From the NCBI GenBank assembly GCA_036265935.1, contig DATAOB010000013.1, positions 1 to 56,596 on the forward strand: a DNA stretch of 56,596 nt, in the 5' to 3' direction. Positions 7,436 to 15,993 of this stretch are shown here, piece by piece. The translations under genes were made by a program, and so were the position numbers. The DNA is from JAFASC01 sp036265935 (GTDB lineage Bacteria; Pseudomonadota; Alphaproteobacteria; Rhizobiales; Beijerinckiaceae). Below the pieces are notes generated by a model. It had not been told where the DNA came from. It was given only the letters and a program-made list of their open reading frames with translations, and did not search any database. Each line of letters starts with the position of its first letter. Within the stretch, counting starts at the first letter, position 1.

Positions 7436-9019
7436 ATGACCGATACACAGGAAGCGATCACCCGCCCTATCGAATTCCACAAGGACCAAGTCCGCATCTT
7501 CGACACGACGCTGCGCGACGGCGAGCAATGCCCCGGCGCCTCGATGACGTTCGAGGAAAAGCTCGAAGTCGCCGAGCTCTTAGACGAAATGGGCGTCGAC
7601 ATCATCGAGGCGGGCTTTCCCGTCGCCTCGGAGGGCGATTTCGAATCGGTGCGCGAGATCGCCAAGCGCGCCAATAACGCCGTCATTGCCGGCCTGTCGC
7701 GTACCTCGCTCGCCGACATCGACCGCTGCGGCGCCGCGATCAAGCCGGCGCGGCGCGGGCGCATCCACACCTTCATCTCGACCTCGCCGCTGCACATGAG
7801 CGCCAAGCTCAACATGACGCCGGAGGAAGTGCTCGCCGCGACGGTCGCCGCGGTGACGCGGGCGCGCCAGTACACCGACGACGTCGAATGGTCGGCGGAG
7901 GACGGCACGCGCACCGACATCGATTTTCTCTGCCGCTGCGTCGAGGCGGCGATCAATGCCGGCGCGACGACGATCAACATTCCTGACACGGTGGGCTACG
8001 CGACGCCGCAAGAGTACAGAGGGCTGTTCGAGACGGTGCGCGCGCGCGTGCCGAATTCCGACAAGGCGATTTTCTCGGTGCATTGCCATGACGATCTCGG
8101 CATGGCGGTCGCCAATTCCTTGGCCGGTGTCGCGGGCGGCGCGCGGCAGATCGAATGCACGATCAACGGGCTCGGCGAGCGCGCCGGCAACGCGGCGCTC
8201 GAAGAAATCGTGATGGCGATCCGCACGCGGGCGGACGTTTTGCCTTACGATACGGGCATCGAGACGACGATGCTCAATCGCGCCTCAAAACTTGTCTCGG
8301 CGGTGACGTCATTCCCCGTGCAATACAACAAGGCGATCGTCGGCAGAAATGCGTTCGCGCATGAGAGCGGCATCCATCAGCACGGCATGCTGAAGAACCG
8401 CGACACCTACGAGATCATGACGCCGGAATCGGTCGGGGTATCGAAGACGTCGCTGGTAATGGGCAAGCATTCCGGCCGCGCCGCCTTCCGCGAGAAATTG
8501 AAGGAAATGGGCTACGAGCTCGGCGAGAATGCGCTCAACGACGCATTCAAGCGGTTCAAGGATTTGGCCGACCGCAAGAAGATCGTCTACGACGAGGATA
8601 TCGCCGCCTTGGTCGACGATGAAATCCTCAACGCGCATGATCGCATCAAGGTCGCGGCGCTCACCGTGATCGCCGGAACGAATGGCCCGCAAAGCGCGGC
8701 GCTGACGCTCGACATCGACGGGCAGAAGCATGTGCACCAGGCGACGGGTAACGGTCCGGTCGATGCGATTTTCAACGCCATCCGCGCGATCGTGCCGCAT
8801 GAAGCGACGCTCGAATTGTTTCAAGTGCACGCGGTGACGCAAGGCACCGACGCGCAGGCGGAAGTCTCGGTGCGGCTGTCGCAAGGCGGCGCGCCGTCGG
8901 TGACCGGCAAGGGCGCCGATCCCGATACGCTGGTTGCGTCGGCGCGCGCCTATATCGCGGCGTTGAACAAGCTCACCGCGCGCGGCGAGCGCCAGCACGC
9001 GCAGCACGCGATGGGGTAA
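7436..9019 (+). CDS. leuA: 2-isopropylmalate synthase
   Basis: A 527-residue enzyme that condenses acetyl-CoA with 2-oxoisovalerate in the first committed step of leucine synthesis. The TIM-barrel catalytic part carries FDTTLRDGEQCPGASM near residue 24, the metal-binding HCHDDLGMA segment, and the GLGERAGNAALEEIVMA signature. The HESGIHQHGM motif is also visible. The C-terminal LeuA dimer/allosteric domain (about residues 390-520) is complete, so leucine feedback inhibition is expected. It is a normal-length LeuA type 1. Its expression is probably controlled by the leader at 7229-7366. The last 47 bases overlap the 3' end of the convergent protease gene. Confidence 0.98.
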   Translation: MTDTQEAITRPIEFHKDQVRIFDTTLRDGEQCPGASMTFEEKLEVAELLDEMGVDIIEAGFPVASEGDFESVREIAKRANNAVIAGLSRTSLADIDRCGAAIKPARRGRIHTFISTSPLHMSAKLNMTPEEVLAATVAAVTRARQYTDDVEWSAEDGTRTDIDFLCRCVEAAINAGATTINIPDTVGYATPQEYRGLFETVRARVPNSDKAIFSVHCHDDLGMAVANSLAGVAGGARQIECTINGLGERAGNAALEEIVMAIRTRADVLPYDTGIETTMLNRASKLVSAVTSFPVQYNKAIVGRNAFAHESGIHQHGMLKNRDTYEIMTPESVGVSKTSLVMGKHSGRAAFREKLKEMGYELGENALNDAFKRFKDLADRKKIVYDEDIAALVDDEILNAHDRIKVAALTVIAGTNGPQSAALTLDIDGQKHVHQATGNGPVDAIFNAIRAIVPHEATLELFQVHAVTQGTDAQAEVSVRLSQGGAPSVTGKGADPDTLVASARAYIAALNKLTARGERQHAQHAMG

Positions 9020-10038
9020 GGCGTCGCTTGGAAGCGCGTTTTCGCGCCGGCCGGGATGCGGCAGCGGCCATGCTCGCTAGGGCAACGGCCGCTTCTTCCA
9101 AAGGCATCAATGCGACGTTCAGACGGGCGAAGACATCCTCGATCGGGTGCGCGAGCGCGTAATCGTTGAGAGGACTCGCGTCATCTTCGCCGGCGAAATG
9201 TAGGCCGACGGCGTGCGCGTCTGCGGGGTTGATCCACAGCGAACCGGAATCCCCCGCGAGACTGATGGCGCTCGCCGGGGCGTCTGCATCCGGCACGAGG
9301 CGGAAGCCTTCCATCCATTGCGGACCATCGCCGTAGCTAGTGTAATCGAGCCGATAACTGGTCGACTCGCGCTTGCGTGATTCCAGACACGGCGCCGCTT
9401 TTCATCAATCGCATTCCAAGCGCAGGGGCTTTGGTGACCGTCGGCGCATATTGAGTGCCAAAGAGTTGCAGGATCGCATGCGCGCCCGGCGTCAAGCGCG
9501 CGACGGCGGCATCGTATTGCTCGTTCAATCGAAGCCAGCGTTCGAGGAGCCCCACGGTACGTCCGCCCATCATGTCCATGGGACCGGGCTGAGTGATCTC
9601 GTCACCTGGGGCCGCATCAGCCCCGCCGCAGAGCACATGCCAATTGCTCAGCAAACAGAGCTGTCCCGCATTGAGATCGCGCACGATCGGTCCAAGCGTT
9701 CCCGTCCACAGTCGCTTCTTAGTTCCGACGCTGATGCCGGGTTGCAGGGGATCGTGTGGGGAACGCGGACCGCCTTGATGAGGCGTGTAGCCGACCTCGA
9801 GCACGTCGACTTCAACGCCGTCAATTGTATTCGGCAGACGCTGATCGATCGGAAGATCGGCTAGCCGGCGCTTGCGATTCATGTGGAAGCGAATGCCGGT
9901 CTGGTCGGTCAGCTTACCGTTCTTGTAGACGTAGCCGAAATCGACGGCGCGAATCTCGTCGAGACCCCGCGCCATGCGTTTCGCCGACGTGAGCGCGGGC
10001 TGGCGGTTGGGCGTAAGAACTCCGACAAGCTCAGGCAT
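8973..10038 (-). pseudogene. Trypsin-like serine protease, frameshifted
   Basis: Two frames together encode one chymotrypsin-fold protease of about 350 residues. The first (from ATG at 10038) carries the catalytic His in LLSNWHVLCGG (about residue 134) and Asp in NEQYDAAVARL (about 176). It then hits a stop at 9337. The second frame continues with DYTSYGDGPQWMEGF and holds the catalytic Ser in LAGDSGSLW (Ser codon 9246-9248). The break is near 9363, where one extra base (or two missing) occurs in GACCAGTTATCGG. All three triad residues survive. There is no signal peptide. It is third in an operon with the two genes at 10053 and 11386. The C-terminal 15 codons overlap leuA antisense. Single-base sequencing error is the main alternative to decay. 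Confidence 0.75.
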
Positions 10039-10052
10039 GCGCCGTCGTTGGG

Positions 10053-11347
10053 CTAGTTCGCGCGCATGGGCACAGACCAGAGAAAATCAGTCCTCAGACG
10101 CCCTGCGGCATAGGACGGGTCGGTCTGTAGGTCTGGATCGCCACGCCTGATGGGTAGGAAGTGCACTAACGGACTGGTCGCACGATGGTGACAGTTCATA
10201 CAATTACTCACAATGCCATCATTGAATCCAGCCTCAACCCACGGATTGAAGGCGATGTGGGGCGTGCCCTGCGGCTCACGCGGCAAATTCACGTCATACG
10301 CCGTACTCATCAGGTAGTTGCGCCAAACACCCTGCACCCCAGGTGTCCGGTCCATCGCAAAGGGGCCAACGTCAGGACGATCGTGCCACCAGAAGGTCGC
10401 CCATACCCAATCGTCTATTTCCTTCGTGGTGAGGTGCGATCCTGCAAAAACAGTGATGTCACCCTCTTGCAATGGTCTTCCCAAAACATCTGTCACAAAC
10501 TGCACAAGACGTCCGTTTGCCATCGCGTTGGCAGCCGTTTGTGCATCTATGGTAACATAGTGAAATTTGTCGAGGCCAACGACGTGCGAGTTCGGCCGCG
10601 GAACGTTGAGAAACGAAACCGTCGTGGTCTCGTTTGGCGGAACATTGGTGCGCGTCGGATCAATCGCGACGGTTCGCGGCCATGTGCGATAGCTATTGTC
10701 ACTCGCTGGGTCCGGCGCTTCTGTATCCCAAATCGGTATAGGCGTGATCCTATCCTTCGCCACCGGCCACCAAACAGTTTTCAGAGACACCGCCTGGACG
10801 GGAAGGGAGGAACGGTCCTGTTATTCGGGATCTGCGGATCTGCAGCTCCGGTCTGCCGTAGAGTAATGAGGTTATCCTGTAGGAAAAGCGCCTTGCTACG
10901 AATGTGATTGTAGTTGGGGTAATTGAACATCACCTCGGATAGCAGCTCTGAACCTGCGGCCTGCGGCGCTGGCTGGCCTGGAAGCCCCTGAAGTTGCTGC
11001 GGATTGCGAAACCGCCGTTTAACTTGTCTTGGCCCCACTGCCTGCGGTTCAGGGCCGGTGGCGAAGGCTTCATTCTCGGAATACCACGTCTCGAAAATGG
11101 CGTGTTTTCCGTCCGGCGTCGGCTGGGTCATGCCGGCGAAAACGTTCCACACGTGTGTGCGCTGGGCGGCGAGGTTCCCGCTCGTGCGATATTGCTCCAG
11201 CGTCTGCTTGTCGGCGGGAAAATCGAAGCCCGCCGGTATGTCGAAGTAGCCGGGCTGGGGTCCTGTCGCTTGCGCAAATGCACCGGTGCAGCCTGCTGCA
11301 AGCGCAGCCACTATGCCGGAAGCTTGGATGCAATATAGACGGCTCAT
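10053..11347 (-). pseudogene. Secreted single-CXXCH protein, frameshifted
   Basis: Translation from ATG 11347 gives a signal peptide (IVAALAAGCTGAFAQ) and about 180 residues. The frame then breaks near 10795-10800 in a C-rich run (CCTCCCTTCCC, one base apparently missing). The next frame continues LPVQAVSLKTVWWPVAKD to the stop at 10053. The whole is about 430 residues. One heme-type motif, SNCMNCHHRA, lies about 50 residues before the end, and the tail TDFLWSVPMRAN resembles the ends of uncharacterised periplasmic cytochrome-like proteins. The function is not known to me. The gene is 38 bp downstream of the small protein at 11386-11625 and 14 bp upstream of the protease, so it is the middle gene of one transcription unit. 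Confidence 0.7.
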
Positions 11348-11385
11348 AAAAACCTCCCCATGGTAATTGATGGACTCCGAATTGC

Positions 11386-11625
11386 CTAAGGTAAACAGCC
11401 TCCGTCTACCCACGTCTGAAACAACGCGATCTTGTCGGCCGACCAAGGACCCCTCGGCGGCGGCATGACATTGCCGCCTTGGCCTTGAAGGCGCTGCAAT
11501 ATTTCCTGCGCGTTCGTCTTCACATCGTCATAGCTGGACAAATCACAGAAAAACGCCATGTGATTGATGTCTATCTGGGTGAACAGAGGACGGATATCGT
11601 TTGCGAAGCTGACTTCTTGGTTCAT
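11386..11625 (-). CDS. Small protein with DIRPLF...MPPP...W-DGG motif pattern
   Basis: A 79-residue protein starting at ATG 11625, with GGGAG nine bases upstream. It begins MNQEVSFANDIRPLFTQIDI, has an HMAFF segment, then VMPPPRGPWSADKIALFQTW and ends VDGGCLP. The spacing of DIRPLF near the start and MPPP...W..DG near the end matches the frame of cytochrome-like domains that normally carry CxxCH after DIRP-F. Here the heme cysteines are absent (only two isolated Cys). It has no signal peptide, unlike its neighbour. It is the first gene of the three-gene operon with the CXXCH protein and the protease. Function unknown. Confidence 0.7.
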   Translation of the reverse strand: MNQEVSFANDIRPLFTQIDINHMAFFCDLSSYDDVKTNAQEILQRLQGQGGNVMPPPRGPWSADKIALFQTWVDGGCLP

Positions 11626-11727
11626 CGAACGCTCCCGGCCAATTCGATTGTAAAAAATCAAGTAGGCTGTGCGTCAACCGAAGATTGGAGTTTTTTGTGG
11701 CCGTCAAGGCCTTGTCTGATTCGAAAC

Positions 11728-13119
11728 TTATCCCAGCCACACTCCCTGCTCCCGCAACCTTGCCTGCAACGCACCGAGCTCGACATCGCGCACCACTGCG
11801 TTGGAGCCCAGCGCCAGCGCGGCGGCGGTCGCCGCGGCCTCGCCCATGACAAAGCACGCGCCGGAGACGCGTGCGGCCGATTGGCCGCCGTGCGTCATGC
11901 CGGCGCAGCGCCCGGCGACCAAAAGATTGCGCATCTTTTGCGGCAACAGCATGCGCAACGGCAGTTGATTGTAGCCGCGGGCGCGCGGAATGTCGGGGAA
12001 GCGGAAGATCACGTCGCCTGCGACATGCTCTTCGATCGGCCAGCCGTTGACGCCGATCGTGTCGTCGAAGTCGGCGCAATCAAGCACGTCGCTTTCACTC
12101 AGCATGTAATCGCAGGTGACGCGGCGCGTCTCGCGAATGCCGACCTGCGGCGCTATGTCGACGATGTAGCAGTCCTCGAAGCCGGGCACGGTTTTTAGAA
12201 ACTCGAATGTCTGTATGACTTGGCGGCGGCCCTGCAGCTCGCCGTCGCTGATCTCGCGCGCATCGGTGCCGTCGATCGCACTGCCATCGTCATTTTTGAG
12301 TTGCGTGATGTTGACGCGCCATTCGCTCGGATGCTTCTGCGGCCGAACGATCGCGCCTTTGCGCGGAAAGCGCATGCCGCGCGCTTCCGCTTCTGCCATC
12401 AGTTGCGAGATCGTCGCCCAGGCATCTTTCGCGCGGGCGGGATCGACGCCGTTTACGCGGAACATGGTCGAGGGATAGAGCATGTTGCCGGCGCCGTCGC
12501 CGAGCTCGTAGGGCGCGGCGGCGAACGCGGCGAGATCGCCATCGCCCGAACAATCGAGGAAGATGCGCGCCCGCACCGCGACCCGGCCCGAACGCGTCTC
12601 GAGGACCAGCGCATCGACCGTCTGCGGATCGTGCATCGTCACGCCGACCGCCAACGCGTGAAACAGGATTTTCGCGCCGCTCGCGATGAGAAGATCGTCG
12701 GCAGCGATCTTGTAGGCTGCAATGTCGTAGGCCCGCGCCATGCTTTTGCCGCCGAAGAGCGCGTGCGGTGCATTGAGCCCGCCGAGCCGGTCGATGCGGC
12801 CGAGCAAATCATCGGCAATGCCGTGCACGACCTGGATGAGCTCGCCATGCACGTTTGCGTGCAACCCGCAGAAATTGGTGACGCCCGCAGCGGTGCCCAT
12901 GCCGCCGAGGAAACCGTATCGCTCTACGATCAGCGTCGCCAAGCCGGCACGCGACGCGACCGCCGCCGCAGCAATGCCCGCCGGCCCACCGCCAAGCACG
13001 ACGAGATCGTATTCGCCGAAGAGCGGCGTTTGGCGCGCGGGTTCTTCGATGGCGCGGAGGTTAGGCACGACGCGACCCTGGCTCGTGGACTCTACGCCAT
13101 TGCTTTCATGGCTGCGCAT
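11728..13119 (-). CDS. FAD-dependent oxidoreductase (FAD_oxidored family)
   Basis: A 463-residue flavoprotein. The dinucleotide-binding motif VVLGGGPAGIAAAAVASRAG lies near residue 40, followed by ERYGFLGGMGTAAGVTNFCG, typical of the FAD-dependent oxidoreductase family PF12831. The second FAD-contact region DCSGDGDLAAFA and the C-terminal LLVAGRCAGMTHGGQSAAR (ribityl/pyrophosphate binding) are present. No signal peptide or membrane segment is seen, so it is probably cytoplasmic. The substrate cannot be predicted. It lies downstream of the thioesterase gene, separated from it by a structured inverted repeat that may act as a terminator. Confidence 0.85.
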   Translation of the reverse strand: MRSHESNGVESTSQGRVVPNLRAIEEPARQTPLFGEYDLVVLGGGPAGIAAAAVASRAGLATLIVERYGFLGGMGTAAGVTNFCGLHANVHGELIQVVHGIADDLLGRIDRLGGLNAPHALFGGKSMARAYDIAAYKIAADDLLIASGAKILFHALAVGVTMHDPQTVDALVLETRSGRVAVRARIFLDCSGDGDLAAFAAAPYELGDGAGNMLYPSTMFRVNGVDPARAKDAWATISQLMAEAEARGMRFPRKGAIVRPQKHPSEWRVNITQLKNDDGSAIDGTDAREISDGELQGRRQVIQTFEFLKTVPGFEDCYIVDIAPQVGIRETRRVTCDYMLSESDVLDCADFDDTIGVNGWPIEEHVAGDVIFRFPDIPRARGYNQLPLRMLLPQKMRNLLVAGRCAGMTHGGQSAARVSGACFVMGEAAATAAALALGSNAVVRDVELGALQARLREQGVWLG

Positions 13120-13134
13120 TTTCGCCAGGACGGT

Positions 13135-13209
13135 CTGAGTTTCGTCAAGGACGCCGGCTTTGCCGGCGCCGCCACAGGCGGTCGCGCCGTGATCCTTGAC
13201 GAAACTCAG
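13135..13209 (-). repeat. Perfect 17-bp inverted repeat enclosing two hairpins
   Basis: The arms CTGAGTTTCGTCAAGGA (13135-13151) and TCCTTGACGAAACTCAG (13193-13209) are perfect complements. Between them sit two further stems: GCCGGC/GCCGGC around TTT (13153-13167) and CCGCC/GGCGG around ACA (13169-13181). A transcript would fold as a three-way junction. It lies between two minus-strand genes, where it could terminate transcription after the thioesterase gene. It is a single copy in this window and differs from repeat families R1 and R2. Confidence 0.8.
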
Positions 13210-13289
13210 CCGCCCGGCACACTCGCCGCCAAGAGAGCAATGACGATATATGCAATATCTGAATGGCGGGGTCGCCTTCTATAACAGCG

Positions 13290-13718
13290 TTACAGCGCCG
13301 CATAATCTTCCGTCCGCGCCAGCGCCGCGATGGCCGCCGCAAGCTCCGGCGGCGGCACCCGCACTTTGCGCGCCGCAAGATCGAACCACACGATCATCGA
13401 GCGCACTTCCGCGGCAAGTTCTCCATCCGCCTTGATGATCCGATTGACGACGAGATTGCGCGTGCCGGATTCGTTGATGCCGGCTGAAAGGAACTGCACC
13501 CTGAATTTGTCGAGGAGATGCAGTTCGCGCTTGTAGGTGATCTCGTCCTTGACCACCACCGGGCCGATCTGGTGCTCGGCAAAGGCGCTCGCCGGAAAGC
13601 CGTGCTCATGAAAATAGCGAAACCGCGCCTCGATCGCGTATTCGAGAAACGCGGTGTTCTTCAGATGCCGGTTGGCATCGCAATCGAACCAGCCGACCTC
13701 GAACGCAATCTCGAACAT
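13290..13718 (-). CDS. Hotdog-fold acyl-CoA thioesterase (4HBT family)
   Basis: 142 residues from ATG 13718. The N-terminal VGWFDCDANRHLKNTAFLEY carries the catalytic-type D-x-D/N-x-x-x-H arrangement of 4-hydroxybenzoyl-CoA thioesterase-like proteins. ITYKRELHLLDKFRVQF and the later IVWFDLAARKV are the expected strands. Family members hydrolyse acyl-CoA thioesters in the cytoplasm; the substrate here is unknown. A longer frame reaches 13817, but the added residues (EGSEGLPEGEA...) are not family-like. Upstream, 13719-13900 holds no gene I can support. Confidence 0.82.
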   Translation of the reverse strand: MFEIAFEVGWFDCDANRHLKNTAFLEYAIEARFRYFHEHGFPASAFAEHQIGPVVVKDEITYKRELHLLDKFRVQFLSAGINESGTRNLVVNRIIKADGELAAEVRSMIVWFDLAARKVRVPPPELAAAIAALARTEDYAAL

Positions 13719-13900
13719 ATGAAGCCTCTGGAGGACCTGAGAGAGAGTAGCGTCTACGACGGCGGCCTCGCCCTCCGGAAGCCCCTCTGACCCTTCCGGA
13801 ATCCTCGTCGATCTCACCCCAAGATTTCAATGGGGAGCTGCCAGAATGGCGCCTCGGTCGAGGTCCAGAGCACCGCTGCCCTGCGCCACTGGCTCAAGGA

Positions 13901-15796
13901 CTAGCGCGCACGCTCGCGCGACGCTGGCTTATCCCATTGCGGACAGGCGGGCTTGGGATCGGGCAAGTCGGTCGTCGCAACACTCCGCATCGTAGCAAGG
14001 CTAGCGACAGGCTCGCCCGCTTTCTCCGGTTTCGCCATTTCGCCGCGCACGCGAGAGATCAGATCGGAAACGGCGTTGGAGCGGGGTCCGCAGGTGCGCA
14101 CGCTTTGCGCTCTCTCCAAGGCGGCGAGCGCCTCCTTGTGACGGTTCTGATTGTAGAGCATCTCGCCGCGCACCCACTCGACGAGATGCACGGGAGTCTT
14201 CGTCTGCTCGAACGGCCGGAGCACCTTTTCCGCTTCGGTGAACTCGCCCAGGCCGGCGAGCGCCCGCGCATATATCGCCTCATAGAGAGCGTCCGACCGG
14301 CCGACCCCTCGCCGAGAGAGTTCGAGGTATTCCTTCGCCTGCTGGAGTTTCTGCCGATATTTCGGCTCCGATAAATACTTATGCGAATCGACAGCTTCCT
14401 CGGTCAGCACTTCCGCCAATACCAGATTGGCAAAGGGAGAGGCGGAATCGCGAGTGAGAGCGTACCGCGCCTTGAGTTCCGCTTCGAGTAGCCGCGCGTG
14501 ACGCGCGTTTTGCGGCTCGCCGAAGTCTCGCGGATGACCGAGCAGGCGGGCCGAGGTGGCAAAGACGGAGGGCTCGTCAGACGCTTTGTCTTGCGCCTCT
14601 TTCAGCACCTCCTCCGCCGCACTCATGTAGTCCACCATCGCCCCTGGCCGATTTGGGGATGAATGCTGCTTATCGACACTGTACCAAGTGTAGAGAAAGT
14701 TGGCGTAATCCACGCGACTCAAATAGTCGGGCATAGTCCGCTCGGGGTTTTTCCCGCGCTCGATCGCGTTCTGGAAGCTTTGGTCCGCTTCCTTTTCATG
14801 ATCGGGTCCGGCCATGCAATTGCCACGCAACGCACCGAGCTGCCGGTAGCCTTCCGGTGCACCGGGTTGGTCGTGGATGAGACGAAGCGCCAGATCGTGC
14901 GCCTCCGCCGACGCGTTGCGCTCACGAAGCCACGCCGCAAGGATGCGCCAAGCCGGGGTGAATGACGGGTCGCGCGCTATCGCTGCGCACAGGCTTGCCT
15001 GAACAGCTTCGGCCTCTTGCCGCTTCTCCTGCAACGCGAGGCCCCTGAGAACGAGCGCCCACGCCTGTTCCGTTGCGTCTTGCGAATGGAAGCCGTCGGC
15101 GAAGCCGATCGCCCTGTCGAGATCCTTGTCCGGGGGAGCGGGCGCGCGGAAATAAAAGAAGCCTGCGACGAGTGGGTCGAATCGCTCCACAAGCCGCTTT
15201 GCGACTTCCTGCACGAGAGCGGATACGTCAGGTCCTTCTTCTCGCTCGACCCAAATGTCTCCGCCCATCGCGCTCCCCGTCGCGTGAGCGCGCACGAGAT
15301 AAGTCGTCGCCCCCGGCGTTCGTTTCGAGACCACGATTTCGCCGACGATCTTCGTATCCTCGATATGTAGCAGCGCCCTCAATTGGCTGACGAGCATCAG
15401 AAGGCTGATATCGGCGCCCGGCAACTTGATGTCGGCAACCTTCGATGCCGCGCTATTTGCCCCAAAGGATCGCGACCCCAATTGGCTTTCCGCGACCGCC
15501 GACTTGGCGATCCGGTGCATCTCGGCGATGCGATCGAAAAAGAGACGGCCGACGACGTTGCTGGTGACACCGCTTTTCTGAAGCTCGTCGGGAACCGAGA
15601 ATTCGCCGATTACGAAACTTTGATCGAAAATCGCCGAATATAGCGGAGTGGTGAGCAGGAGCAGCAAGAGAACGAGCGCAGCGCGCGTCGTGACTTTCCA
15701 AAGGTGAACAGCAAAACGGGCAACGCGGGCATAGGCGCCATGCGTCGCATTGGTGGGAGCGGGATCGTCTGCGGAATCCATCCGGCAGCACGCCAT
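13901..15796 (-). CDS. TPR-repeat membrane-anchored protein, unknown function
   Basis: A 631-residue protein with a short cytoplasmic N-terminus and one strong transmembrane helix (AALVLLLLLLTTPLYSAIF, about residues 39-57). The rest is probably periplasmic. Residues 90-210 are mixed alpha/beta (IKLPGADISLLMLVSQLRAL, then TKIVGEIVVSKRTPGATTYL). From about 225 on, helical TPR-like repeats run to about 600 (WALVLRGLALQEKRQEAEA; FTPAWRILAAWLRERNASAE; ALYEAIYARALAGLGEFTEAEK; EALAALERAQ). It may be a scaffold for an envelope complex, but nothing nearby identifies a partner. The gene is divergent from glgX; 15797-15993 shows no other gene. Confidence 0.7.
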   Translation of the reverse strand: MACCRMDSADDPAPTNATHGAYARVARFAVHLWKVTTRAALVLLLLLLTTPLYSAIFDQSFVIGEFSVPDELQKSGVTSNVVGRLFFDRIAEMHRIAKSAVAESQLGSRSFGANSAASKVADIKLPGADISLLMLVSQLRALLHIEDTKIVGEIVVSKRTPGATTYLVRAHATGSAMGGDIWVEREEGPDVSALVQEVAKRLVERFDPLVAGFFYFRAPAPPDKDLDRAIGFADGFHSQDATEQAWALVLRGLALQEKRQEAEAVQASLCAAIARDPSFTPAWRILAAWLRERNASAEAHDLALRLIHDQPGAPEGYRQLGALRGNCMAGPDHEKEADQSFQNAIERGKNPERTMPDYLSRVDYANFLYTWYSVDKQHSSPNRPGAMVDYMSAAEEVLKEAQDKASDEPSVFATSARLLGHPRDFGEPQNARHARLLEAELKARYALTRDSASPFANLVLAEVLTEEAVDSHKYLSEPKYRQKLQQAKEYLELSRRGVGRSDALYEAIYARALAGLGEFTEAEKVLRPFEQTKTPVHLVEWVRGEMLYNQNRHKEALAALERAQSVRTCGPRSNAVSDLISRVRGEMAKPEKAGEPVASLATMRSVATTDLPDPKPACPQWDKPASRERAR

Positions 15797-15993
15797 TCAA
15801 TAAAGAAAGAGCTGCATCCCACCACCATTGCGCGAGCTTGGCAAGAGGGTGTTTCACACAAGGTTTACGCGCCAGACTGCCAGGGATGACCGTTTTCGCG
15901 AGGCCTCCATACGGGCCGCGGCACGGCAAGCTTCTGCGGAGCTTTTGCGGCTCTGCCGCGTTGGCAGGGCGGCCACGTCAATTTGGGTCCTCC

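Noticed and set aside
15838..15993. 52-residue N-terminal extension of GlgX
   Set aside because: It is Arg/Gly-rich, unlike GlgX N-termini, and the ATG at 15994 begins the family-like sequence.
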